From Castellaniella sp049650445 (GTDB lineage: Bacteria > Pseudomonadota > Gammaproteobacteria > Burkholderiales > Burkholderiaceae_B): a stretch of 64,000 bases of DNA. The notes beneath the pieces are model-generated. The model was not told the origin of the DNA. It searched no databases and was given only the letters and a program-made list of their open reading frames with translations. This document shows, one piece after another, positions 7,742 through 14,899 of the stretch. Location: the NCBI RefSeq assembly GCF_049650445.1, contig NZ_JBASAD010000016.1, forward strand, positions 177,417 through 241,416, read 5' to 3'. Positions within the stretch are counted from its first letter, which is position 1; every line of letters starts with the position of its first letter. Position numbers and translations under genes: made by a program.

Positions 7742-7841
7742 AATCATTCAAATTTACACTATTGTCCAAAAAATATCATACCTATAACATGACCAACTGA
7801 AATATGACCACCTGAAATCTTCATCCGACAAGGACACGCAC

Positions 7842-9122
7842 ATGGCTCGCATCGTCGGCGGCATCGGCGCCTCGCACTCTCCCACCATCGGCTACGCCAA
7901 GGACACCGGCAAGCAGGACAGCCCGGCATGGAAACCGATCTTCGAAGGTTTCGATCGCATCCGCGCCTGGGTCAAGGATCAGCGGATCGACGTGCTGTTC
8001 ATGATCTACAACGACCACGTCACCTCCTTTTTCTTCGACCATTACTCGGCCTTCGCACTGGGCATCGACGATCATTACGCGGCCGCAGACGAAGGCGGCG
8101 GCCCCCGTGACGTGGCGCCCGCGCGCGGCCATCTGGGCCTGTCGCAGCACATCGCCCAGTCGCTGGTGGCCGACGAGTTCGATCTGTCGGTCTTCCAGGG
8201 CAAACCCGTCGACCACGGCATCCTGTCGCCGCTGTCCATGCTGGGCGATGCGCAGGGCCCCTGGACCGGCCAGGTGGTGCCGCTGCAGGTGGGCGTATTG
8301 CAATTCCCCATCCCCAGCGCCAAACGCATGTGGAAGCTCGGCAAGTCACTGCGCCAGGCGATCGAAAGCTACCCCGAGAACCTGAATGTGGCCATCATGG
8401 CCACCGGCGGCCTGTCACACCAGGTGCACGGTGAACGCGCCGGCTTCATCAACGAAGCCTGGGACGATGAATTCCTGGACCTGTTGGAAAAGACGCCCGA
8501 AAAGCTCGTGAACATGCGCATCGCGGAATTCGCGGCCAAGGGCGGCATGGAAGGCGCCGAGGTCGTCATGTGGCTGATCATGCGCGGCGCCCTGTCCGAC
8601 CAGGTGCGGCTGGTGCACAAGCAGACCTACGCCCCCTCGGTCACCAACATCGCCACGCTGATCTTCGAGGATCTGGGCGGCGCCCCTGATCCGGCTGCCA
8701 TCGAGGCCCACCGCCGGCACATCGGCCATGAACTCGAAGGCGCAGGCGACATTCCCGGCTCCTACCCCTTCACCCACGCGCGCAGCCAGGCCAATCTGCG
8801 CATCAACCGCTTCCTGCACGATCTCATCGAGCCCAGCCACCGCGCGCGCTTCATGACCGATTTCGAGGCCCTGGCGGATGAACACGGACTGTCCGATGAG
8901 GAAAAAAACCTGATCCGCGACCGGAAATGGATCGACATGGTGCGCCGGGGCGTGAGCTTCTTCGTGCTGGAAAAAACGGCCGCCGTGCTGGGCGTGTCCA
9001 ACCCCGAGGTCTACGCGGCCTTCCGCGGTGAGACGCTGGAACAGTTCCTGGCAACGCGCAAGGTGCCGATCACGTATTCAGTGGCGGGGGGTGAGCAGGC
9101 GCGGAAAATGGACGGAACCTGA
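7842..9122 (+). CDS. Extradiol dioxygenase, gallate dioxygenase type (fused LigB-LigA)
   Basis: A 426-residue class III (LigB-type) ring-cleavage dioxygenase. The N-terminal LigB-like domain has the iron-ligand positions His12 (ASHSPTIG) and His59 (IYNDHVTSFFFDHY). The C-terminal 110 residues form a LigA-like domain (SDEEKNLIRDRKWIDMVRRG). The single-chain fusion of about 420 residues matches gallate dioxygenases of the GalA/DesB group, which open gallate to 4-oxalomesaconate, rather than two-subunit protocatechuate 4,5-dioxygenase. The RBS AAGGA precedes the ATG. No hydratase, isomerase or aldolase of the gallate pathway is adjacent. An alternative substrate such as protocatechuate or 3-O-methylgallate is possible. 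The last codons carry a GAGCCT hexamer repeated three times around the stop. Confidence 0.82.
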   Translation: MARIVGGIGASHSPTIGYAKDTGKQDSPAWKPIFEGFDRIRAWVKDQRIDVLFMIYNDHVTSFFFDHYSAFALGIDDHYAAADEGGGPRDVAPARGHLGLSQHIAQSLVADEFDLSVFQGKPVDHGILSPLSMLGDAQGPWTGQVVPLQVGVLQFPIPSAKRMWKLGKSLRQAIESYPENLNVAIMATGGLSHQVHGERAGFINEAWDDEFLDLLEKTPEKLVNMRIAEFAAKGGMEGAEVVMWLIMRGALSDQVRLVHKQTYAPSVTNIATLIFEDLGGAPDPAAIEAHRRHIGHELEGAGDIPGSYPFTHARSQANLRINRFLHDLIEPSHRARFMTDFEALADEHGLSDEEKNLIRDRKWIDMVRRGVSFFVLEKTAAVLGVSNPEVYAAFRGETLEQFLATRKVPITYSVAGGEQARKMDGT

Positions 9123-9390
9123 GCCTGAGCCTGAGCCTGGGCCCGCCGCACCGGACACAAGTCCGAACCTCCGTTACATGACGCCTGCAAGCGTAGCCGC
9201 TTCCGTGTGATTTTGTCAGCAGCGCCTACAGCCGCTTCCGCCATCAAAGCCTGCCCGACCGGACCCGCAACAGGGACGCGCGGGGCCGATCATGCCGGGC
9301 ACACGCCCCGCCCCGCTGTCGGACCCGCTTACAGTGCCGCCCGAAAGACCTTGATAAGGTGACTGGAGACCATTTTTTCAGGAGGCACTC

Positions 9391-9612
9391 ATGTCAAAGA
9401 CGATACTTGCATTCCTTGCCATCTTCGCAGGCAGTTGCGTGCTGGCTGCGTGCTCGACGCCCTCGACCGTCACCACACGCGACGGCCGGACCGAGTACTC
9501 CGCCGATGCGCCGGTCACCGACACGGACGACGGCTTCGTCACCTACCAAAAGGGCGGCCGTGACGTCAAGGTCAACAAGTCCGAGGTCGAGCGGATCGAA
9601 GAAGTGGAATAG
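9391..9612 (+). CDS. Small YgdI/YgdR-like lipoprotein
   Basis: A 73-residue protein with a type II signal peptide ending in LAAC (lipid-attached Cys about residue 21). The mature part is an SH3-like YgdI/YgdR (DUF903) unit: TTRDGRTEYSADAPVTDTDDG, then a KVNKSEVERIEE tail. It is probably anchored in the outer membrane facing the periplasm; the function of the family is unknown. An AGGAGG RBS precedes the start. It is monocistronic and followed by a long perfect hairpin. The 268 bases upstream (9123-9390) hold no recognisable gene. Confidence 0.85.
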   Translation: MSKTILAFLAIFAGSCVLAACSTPSTVTTRDGRTEYSADAPVTDTDDGFVTYQKGGRDVKVNKSEVERIEEVE

Positions 9613-9636
9613 CGCCCGGATTCAGACGCAGCACCT

Positions 9637-9670
9637 GATCATCACGATCCCGTGCGGGATCGTGATGATC
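9637..9670. terminator. Perfect 16-bp inverted repeat, likely bidirectional terminator
   Basis: GATCATCACGATCCCG, a 2-base turn (TG), then its exact complement (9637-9652 and 9655-9670), between convergent genes. There is no T-run on the plus strand, so termination may depend on stem strength or the element may have another role. Confidence 0.65.
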
Positions 9671-9690
9671 CGCTTGTCGGCCGGCCGTCC

Positions 9691-10497
9691 TTATTTCGCG
9701 GGCGGCGTCAGGGCCACGGCGGCCTCGGGCGACAGCAGCCGGAACGTGAAGCTTTCCTGCAGATACAGGCGCACGGCGCTGTCCGTGTGCGACTGGTAGC
9801 CGATCGAAATGTCCTGGCCAAGGTGCAGGGAAAAGTCCCCGCCGCGGGTGCTGAGCAGCACGCCGCCTTCGATGCCCGGAGCCCAGACGATGTCACCGTC
9901 CAGCAGCGGCCGGATGTGCTTGAGCAGCGGATAGCCCTCGTCGCTGGCCCCGCTGACGGCGGCGTAGGCCTTCTCGCCCAGAACCAGGATGTACGGACCG
10001 TTGACGCCTGCCAGGCGCAATTGGCTCAGGGCCTGCGCCACGACGGCGGGATAGCGCTTGATGTCGGCCGGCAGCTTCGCCGCCGGGTTGTCGGCGCCCG
10101 GCCGGATGCCCTGGATGCCCGCCGCCGCGTAGCCGTCGAACACGGCCCGGTCTTCCGCATAGGCGATCTTGCGCGCGGCGTCCTTGAGCGGCTGCAGGTC
10201 GGGATCGTCGGAACCGCGCTCGACGCTGTCGAGCGTATGACGCGACAGTTCGAACGGCACGCGCAGTTCCACCAGGGACTGGACCTGGTGCTGCTCGGCC
10301 AGGACGCCCGTGTCCGGCGCCTTGATGGCCTTGAGATGGCCAGTGCCGACGGCGGCCAGGGCGGCTCCCTGGGGATCGGCGACGTCCACGACGCGGCGCG
10401 CGGCAAGGTAGCGCTTGAGCGTCCGGGAGGCCTCGTCTTCGATCTGGGCCCACGCTGCGCCCGAGATCGGGGCCAGTTCACGATGCAGGTTATTCAT
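9691..10497 (-). CDS. Encapsulin shell protein (family 1, linocin M18-like)
   Basis: A 268-residue shell protein with an HK97-phage-capsid-like fold. It starts MNNLHRELAPISGAAWAQIE, the typical encapsulin N-terminus in which the N-terminal helix binds cargo. Further hallmarks are RTLKRYLAARRVVDV, YAEDRAVFDG, and the C-terminal HLGQDISIGY followed by YLQESFTFR. Family members self-assemble into protein nanocompartments about 24 nm or larger. The start overlaps the end of the upstream DyP peroxidase gene by 8 bp, so shell and cargo are translationally coupled. The length is that of T=1 encapsulins. It ends next to a strong hairpin. Confidence 0.95.
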   Translation of the reverse strand: MNNLHRELAPISGAAWAQIEDEASRTLKRYLAARRVVDVADPQGAALAAVGTGHLKAIKAPDTGVLAEQHQVQSLVELRVPFELSRHTLDSVERGSDDPDLQPLKDAARKIAYAEDRAVFDGYAAAGIQGIRPGADNPAAKLPADIKRYPAVVAQALSQLRLAGVNGPYILVLGEKAYAAVSGASDEGYPLLKHIRPLLDGDIVWAPGIEGGVLLSTRGGDFSLHLGQDISIGYQSHTDSAVRLYLQESFTFRLLSPEAAVALTPPAK

Positions 10498-11518
10498 GCG
10501 GGGATTCTCCTTTGAGTGAGCCGATGCCCAGCGTGCCGTCGGGCGCGCCGGCGCCCGGCGAGGATTCATCGGGGGTTTGCGGCGCCCCGAAATCGGGCGC
10601 GTCTTCAAGGAAGCCGACCGAAGGCACGAAAAACAGCGAGCCCGTGACGGCGCGGCTGAAATCCAGCAGCCGGTCGTAGTTGCCCGGCGGGCGTCCGACG
10701 AACATGTTTTCCAGCATCTGCTCGATGCGGTTCGGGGATCTGGCATAGCCGATGAAATAGGTGCCGAATTCGCCCTTGCCCACGTCGCCGAACGGCATGT
10801 TGCCGCGCACGATGTCCAGTTCCTCGCCGTCGTCTTCGATCACGGTCAGCGCATTGTGGGCCCAACTGGGTTTCACGTCATCGGCCAGTTCGATGTTGGT
10901 CTGCTTGGTGCGGCCGATGATTTTTTCCTGCATTTCCACCGGCAGCGCATTCCAGCCGGCCAGATCATGCAGATATTTCTGCACGATCACGTAGCTGCCG
11001 CCGGCGAAATCGCCATCCTCGTCACCGATGACCGTGGCCGCGACCGCATCGCCGCCAACGGGGTTCTCTGAGCCGTCGACGAAACCGACCAGATTGCGGG
11101 CATCGAAATATTTGAAGCCGTGAACCTCGTCCACGGCGGTGACCGCCTGGTCCAGCCGCGTCGTCACCTGTGTGGCGAGCTCGAAGCACAGGTCCATGCG
11201 CGCGGCGCGGATGTGCAGCAGGATGTCGCCCGGCGTGGCAACGGCATGGTGTATGCCCTGGATTTCCTTGAAGGGATGCAGGTCTTTGGGCCGGGGTGAA
11301 CCGAACAGACGATCCCAGGCGTCGGAACCAAAACCCATGATGCAGGACAGACGGCCGTCGAGATCGCGAAACCCGATCGAGCGCACCAGCGCGGACAAGT
11401 CCGCACACAACGCGCGTACGGCATTCAGGGGTTCGGCCCCCGGATTGATGGTCAGAACCAGGAACATGGCCGCCGGCGTGAGCGACGTGTCGACAGGCTG
11501 ATGCGTCACGGAAGACAA
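10490..11518 (-). CDS. DyP-type heme peroxidase, encapsulin cargo
   Basis: A 342-residue class P/B dye-decolourising peroxidase. The catalytic GFVDGSENP motif (distal Asp about residue 148), a SWAHN segment with the likely proximal heme His, and DIVRGNMPFG with the distal Arg are present. The C-terminus has a Pro/Ser/Gly-rich linker and then GTLGIGSLKG, the encapsulin targeting peptide known from DyP cargo. The best start is TTG 11518 with AGGAG six bases upstream; upstream in-frame codons lack similarity. It forms an operon with the encapsulin gene downstream (8-bp overlap). The nanocompartment would enclose a peroxide-consuming enzyme; the substrate is unknown. Confidence 0.94.
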   Translation of the reverse strand: MSSVTHQPVDTSLTPAAMFLVLTINPGAEPLNAVRALCADLSALVRSIGFRDLDGRLSCIMGFGSDAWDRLFGSPRPKDLHPFKEIQGIHHAVATPGDILLHIRAARMDLCFELATQVTTRLDQAVTAVDEVHGFKYFDARNLVGFVDGSENPVGGDAVAATVIGDEDGDFAGGSYVIVQKYLHDLAGWNALPVEMQEKIIGRTKQTNIELADDVKPSWAHNALTVIEDDGEELDIVRGNMPFGDVGKGEFGTYFIGYARSPNRIEQMLENMFVGRPPGNYDRLLDFSRAVTGSLFFVPSVGFLEDAPDFGAPQTPDESSPGAGAPDGTLGIGSLKGESPHE

Positions 11519-11605
11519 CTCTTTCTCCTTGCCGGGTCGGGGAACCCAGGTGATTGGCCCAGTGTACCTTGCGAACCGGGCTCGGCCCATAGACCGGGCC
11601 CGCGT

Positions 11606-11611
11606 TATAAT
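11606..11611 (+). promoter_or_regulatory. Consensus -10 box for yhhQ leader
   Basis: TATAAT at 11606-11611, placing transcription start near 11618, directly ahead of the candidate riboswitch. The -35 is poor (no TTGACA-like hexamer at 16-18 bp). Confidence 0.45.
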
Positions 11612-11634
11612 GCAGCCCTGAAGTACCGTCATCC

Positions 11635-11665
11635 ATGGGTTCCCTCACCCCATCCAGCAAAAAGG
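11635..11665 (+). ncRNA. Candidate preQ1-I riboswitch (translational)
   Basis: The stem P1 is ATGGG (11635-11639) pairing with CCCAT (11649-11653), around the loop TTCCCTCAC. An A-rich tail CCAGCAAAAAGG follows and ends in the Shine-Dalgarno sequence of yhhQ. Loop CC can pair with the tail GG (11664-11665) to form the H-type pseudoknot that hides the ribosome binding site. The layout is nearly that of the short Thermoanaerobacter tengcongensis preQ1-I aptamer (5-bp P1, tail ending AAGG). The downstream gene is a preQ1/preQ0 transporter, which fits. Ligand binding is inferred. Confidence 0.72.
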
Positions 11666-11670
11666 TCCAC

Positions 11671-12339
11671 ATGAACTCCATCTCCGTTCCGCCGTCGCGG
11701 GCATCGTCCTATCTCGCCCTGCTGGTCGCGTTCCACATTCTGGTCATCATCGCCAGCAACTATCTGGTGCAGTTGCCCATCGAACTGTTCGGCTTCCACA
11801 GCACCTGGGGCGCCTTCAGCTTTCCCTTCATCTTTCTGGCCACCGACCTGACCGTGCGCCTGATCGGCAAGGGTCCGGCGCGCCGGGTGATCCTGCGCGC
11901 CATGGTGCCGGCGCTGATCGCTTCCTACATCGTCTCGGTGCTGTTCCACGAAGGGCGCTTCAACGGCCTGGACGCACTGAACGAATTCAACACCTTCGTG
12001 TTCCGCATCGCCTTCGCCAGCTTCGCGGCCTACGCCCTGGGCCAGTTGCTGGACGTGCATGTGTTCGACCGCATGCGGCGCGGCTATGTGCAGTGGTGGG
12101 TGGCGCCGGCGGCCTCTGCCGTGCTGGGGCAGGCGCTGGACACGATCGCGTTCTTTGGCATTGCCTTCTGGCGCAGCGACAACGCCTTCATGGCGGCAAA
12201 CTGGGGAGAAATCGCCGCCGTGGACTATGCCATCAAGCTGACCGTCAGCCTGCTGCTGTTCGTGCCGATGTACGGTGTCGCCTTGAATGCGATCGTCCGC
12301 GCCATGCGGCGACGCGAGACCCTGCCGGCTGCGGCCTGA
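11671..12339 (+). CDS. yhhQ: Queuosine precursor (preQ0/preQ1) transporter YhhQ
   Basis: A 222-residue integral membrane protein of the VUT/YhhQ family (COG1738), which imports 7-cyano- or 7-aminomethyl-7-deazaguanine for queuosine tRNA modification. Start at ATG 11671 (MNSISVPPSRASSYLALL), with AAGG overlapping the riboswitch tail; an earlier in-frame ATG at 11635 lies inside the riboswitch. About six hydrophobic segments are visible. The family motifs FPFIFLATDLTVRLIGK and ALGQLLDVHVFDRMR are present. It stands alone and is divergent from the DyP-encapsulin operon. Confidence 0.92.
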   Translation: MNSISVPPSRASSYLALLVAFHILVIIASNYLVQLPIELFGFHSTWGAFSFPFIFLATDLTVRLIGKGPARRVILRAMVPALIASYIVSVLFHEGRFNGLDALNEFNTFVFRIAFASFAAYALGQLLDVHVFDRMRRGYVQWWVAPAASAVLGQALDTIAFFGIAFWRSDNAFMAANWGEIAAVDYAIKLTVSLLLFVPMYGVALNAIVRAMRRRETLPAAA

Positions 12340-12450
12340 GCTTCACCACCACCCGGAGACCCGAAGCTGGGCAATCTGGGCGCCACCAAGCCATAATGGT
12401 CGTCTTGCCCATACGACCCTTGTGAGCCACGGGGCGGCAGAGGCCAGGCA

Positions 12451-13293
12451 CTACAGCGTCACCGTCCCTTCGATGCAGGTGACGACCTCGCCGCCCACCC
12501 AGATGTCCGGGCCGGACTTCTGGACGTGCACGCGGCCCGCACGGCCCAGCGCCGTCCCCTGGGACGCCACATAAGACTCGGGCGCCAGGCCGCTGCCGAT
12601 CAGCCACTGAGCGACACCGGCATTCAGGCTGCCTGTGACCGGGTCCTCTGGAATGCCCAGGCTGGGCACGAAGGCCCGCACCTCGAACTGCGCCTGCGTG
12701 CCATCGACGGCCGGGTCCCAGGGCGCCACCACACCCACCTTGAGATCGCTCAGGAGGGCCATATCAGGGCGCAGGTCCAGCACCTGCTGCCGCGACGTCA
12801 GCCGCACCGCCAGCCAGCCCGGACCATTGTCCACCCACTGCGCCTCCAGGATTTCATCCACGCCCAGCCTCAGCCCGGCGGCAACGCGTGACACCAGATC
12901 GGATTCGACCGGACCGGAGCGCACCAGCGGCGGCGCGGCGAACGCCACCCGCGACCCGTCAAGGCGCAAGGTAATCAGGCCCGCCAGGCATTCCTGAACG
13001 ATCGTATCGCCGCGCGCCCGCCCCCCGCTGGCCAGCCACACCGCACAGGCACCCAGCGTGGGATGCCCGGCGAACGGCAACTCGCCACCCGGCGTAAAGA
13101 TCCGCACCCGGTAGTCCGCCTGCGACGTCGTCGGCCGCAGCAGAAAGATCGTCTCGCTCAGGTTCGTCCAGCGGGCGAACGCCGCCATCGTCGCGTCCGT
13201 CAACCCGTCGGCGGCGATCACCACCGCCAGGGGATTGCCTTTCAGAGGGTCACTGGCAAAAACGTCTACTTGCTTGAAATCGAAGGTCGGCAT
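12451..13293 (-). CDS. PhzF family isomerase-like protein
   Basis: A 280-residue PhzF/YddE-type protein with two similar halves of the diaminopimelate-epimerase fold. The N-terminus DFKQVDVFASDPLKGNPLAV, the active-site region NLSETIFL (Glu47 equivalent to the catalytic Glu of PhzF), FAGHPTLG, and the C-terminal IPEDPVTGSLNAG repeat are all present. PhzF itself isomerises a phenazine precursor, but most relatives have no known substrate, and no phenazine genes are present here. It lies just downstream of the toxin-antitoxin-like pair on the same strand (10-bp gap). Confidence 0.9.
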   Translation of the reverse strand: MPTFDFKQVDVFASDPLKGNPLAVVIAADGLTDATMAAFARWTNLSETIFLLRPTTSQADYRVRIFTPGGELPFAGHPTLGACAVWLASGGRARGDTIVQECLAGLITLRLDGSRVAFAAPPLVRSGPVESDLVSRVAAGLRLGVDEILEAQWVDNGPGWLAVRLTSRQQVLDLRPDMALLSDLKVGVVAPWDPAVDGTQAQFEVRAFVPSLGIPEDPVTGSLNAGVAQWLIGSGLAPESYVASQGTALGRAGRVHVQKSGPDIWVGGEVVTCIEGTVTL

Positions 13294-13303
13294 GATGTGG
13301 GGG

Positions 13304-13921
13304 TCAGGCGATGAGGGAGAAAAGTTTTAATTCTCGCATCAAGGCGGGCTTGCGCGCATCCAGTACATCGGCCTGAATCCGGTAAATGATGGATCGGATC
13401 ACGTCGGACTGGGACATATCAGTATCCCGTGCCAATTGCTTCAGGTTCTGCGCGGTTCGGGCGGTGACCTTGAGCGACAGGCGGCGACGCGCAGCGCCCC
13501 GCTGTTCTTTATACGTTTTCCTGGCACCCAGGCAGGCCTCCCGAAGCTCCGCAGCCGGATATTCACCCGTCGCGTAACGATGCAGGTACAGCGCCATCAG
13601 GATTTTCCGGAACTCGGTCGTGTTGTTCAGATCCACCTGGTACGCGGCATAATCCAACACGTCCAGATAGATCGCGGGCAACTGCGCTTCGATCGACTCC
13701 ACCGCCTTTCGACGCGCATCCCGAATGGCCGGTGTGGACTGTGCTGGCGTGGCGACCACTGCATCGCAAACATCACACACATCCACCAGCAGGTCTTTCA
13801 CCACCCCCAGTCCATCGCTGAATGGCACCGTACGTCGGACAAGCGTTGTCTCCACGATCTTCTTGCACTGGTGGCAGATCGCCCGGCTCTTGTCGCCTTC
13901 CTGGAACAGTCTAGTTTTCAT
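13304..13921 (-). CDS. Putative antitoxin: MqsA/YgiT-like zinc domain plus ribbon-helix-helix-like segment
   Basis: 205 residues. The N-terminal part carries two CxxC pairs (CHQC at about 16-19 and CDVC at about 49-52) spaced as in YgiT-type zinc fingers of MqsA antitoxins. The C-terminal part has the pattern RRLSLKVTARTAQNLKQLA then DMSQSDVIRSIIYRIQ, which resembles a ribbon-helix-helix DNA-binding unit (beta strand, two helices) rather than the XRE domain of MqsA. Its start overlaps the upstream gene by ATGA, giving toxin-first order as in mqsRA. It would neutralise the partner and repress the operon at the palindrome upstream (inference). A plain regulator is the alternative. Confidence 0.6.
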   Translation of the reverse strand: MKTRLFQEGDKSRAICHQCKKIVETTLVRRTVPFSDGLGVVKDLLVDVCDVCDAVVATPAQSTPAIRDARRKAVESIEAQLPAIYLDVLDYAAYQVDLNNTTEFRKILMALYLHRYATGEYPAAELREACLGARKTYKEQRGAARRRLSLKVTARTAQNLKQLARDTDMSQSDVIRSIIYRIQADVLDARKPALMRELKLFSLIA

Positions 13922-14229
13922 GATGCGCAGGTGCGGTGGATGCTGATGAACACGGTGTCAGGGTCTCCGACAAAGTAGAACTTGATGTACCAACCTTGTG
14001 TCTTGATGATGTGGACATCGATCTCGGCGATGTAGTGATGCGGAGCACAGGTGTATTCAGTCCCGATGGCGCGCTGGATCAGAGCCCGGACCTCCACCGC
14101 TTTGACCGCACCGCATTGCAGTAGATTTTTCAAATCCATCTGGCTGCGGGTCTCGTGCCGAAAGGCCCCGGCTTGCAAAGCCTCGATGACAGTCTGTTTG
14201 ACTGCCTTGAAGCCCTTTGGCATCTCCAT
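13918..14229 (-). CDS. Putative toxin partner (small MqsR/RelE-like protein)
   Basis: 103 residues, MEMPKGFKAVKQTVIEALQA onward. A basic N-terminal helical half is followed by a strand-rich C-terminal half: YTCAPHHYIAEIDVHIIKTQ, then WYIKFYFV and VFISIHR. The final strand pattern (YIKFYF, then FISIH) resembles the last strands of MqsR-type RNases, but the overall match is weak. It is first in a two-gene operon with a zinc-binding putative antitoxin (4-bp overlap). The AT-rich 5' region and palindromic operator suggest acquired DNA. Toxicity is inferred only from size, order and partner. The ATG at 14229 is 14 bases from the palindrome. Confidence 0.5.
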   Translation of the reverse strand: MEMPKGFKAVKQTVIEALQAGAFRHETRSQMDLKNLLQCGAVKAVEVRALIQRAIGTEYTCAPHHYIAEIDVHIIKTQGWYIKFYFVGDPDTVFISIHRTCAS

Positions 14230-14243
14230 TGCTTCTCCAATTT

Positions 14244-14259
14244 TACGATATATATCGTA
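14244..14259. promoter_or_regulatory. 16-bp perfect palindrome, candidate autoregulatory operator
   Basis: TACGATATATATCGTA reads identically on both strands and ends 14 bases upstream of the putative toxin ATG. Its position overlaps where the promoter -10 would be, as expected for antitoxin-mediated autorepression. Confidence 0.6.
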
Positions 14260-14425
14260 TAAATCAATGCTTTATTTCAAAGCAGCAGATCTTTCGAGCA
14301 CACCACATCCACATCGATCAAAATTCCTGATCAATCATTTATTTTCTTTCAAAATACCCTATTGCCAGCCTTGATCAGGATAAAAACATCTATTAGGGTT
14401 ACCCTCCGAGGTTCTTTCTCATGGG

Positions 14426-14448
14426 TATAATACTGTTCAAACATACAG
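14426..14448 (+). promoter_or_regulatory. umuDC promoter -10 with perfect LexA (SOS) box
   Basis: TATAAT at 14426-14431 is followed immediately by CTGT-N8-ACAG (14433-14448), the exact proteobacterial LexA consensus ends with an AT-rich centre. It sits 13 bases before the umuD ATG. LexA bound here would block transcription start of umuDC until DNA damage activates RecA. Confidence 0.9.
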
Positions 14449-14461
14449 TTATCAGAACGCC

Positions 14462-14899
14462 ATGGAAGCCCCCGCTCTCCTCTCTCTACAGCCTGCCGTC
14501 TGCCGGCACGTCCAGGTCCCGGCGCACTGCGGCTTTCCCAGCCCGGCCGAGGACCACGCACAGAAACGGATCGACCTGAACACCGTCCTGATCCAGCACC
14601 CCGAAGCCACCTTCTACATGCGCGCCCGGGGCGAATCCATGCGCGACGCCGGCATCAGCGACGGCGATTCTCTGGTCGTGGATCGCGCCCTGGAAGCCCG
14701 GCACGGCGACATCGTGGTGGCCGTCGTCGACGGCGACTTCACCGTCAAGACCCTGCATCGCCAGGACGGCCGGGTGCGCCTGCGGGCGGCCAATCCCGCC
14801 TTCCAGGACATCGTGCCGCGCCACGGCCAGGAACTGCTCATCTGGGGAGTCGTCACATGGGTGCTCAAGCCCGCCGGCCGCCACCCCGCATCGCGCTGA
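14462..14899 (+). CDS. umuD: DNA polymerase V subunit UmuD (self-cleaving)
   Basis: A 145-residue LexA-like S24 peptidase. The RecA-stimulated cleavage site is Cys23-Gly24 (AHCGFPSP), the same Cys-Gly pair as in E. coli UmuD. The catalytic dyad is Ser59 (ARGESMRDAG) and Lys96 (FTVKTLHR). Cleaved UmuD' dimerises with UmuC for translesion synthesis. The C-terminal end overlaps umuC by 43 bp, so the subunits are made from one mRNA. It is controlled by the LexA box just upstream. Confidence 0.95.
   Translation: MEAPALLSLQPAVCRHVQVPAHCGFPSPAEDHAQKRIDLNTVLIQHPEATFYMRARGESMRDAGISDGDSLVVDRALEARHGDIVVAVVDGDFTVKTLHRQDGRVRLRAANPAFQDIVPRHGQELLIWGVVTWVLKPAGRHPASR

Noticed and set aside
9116..9140. GAGCCT hexamer repeated three times at the end of the dioxygenase gene as a possible slippage/phase-variation tract
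   Set aside because: It spans the stop codon and changes only a few non-essential terminal residues; too few units for a convincing contingency locus.
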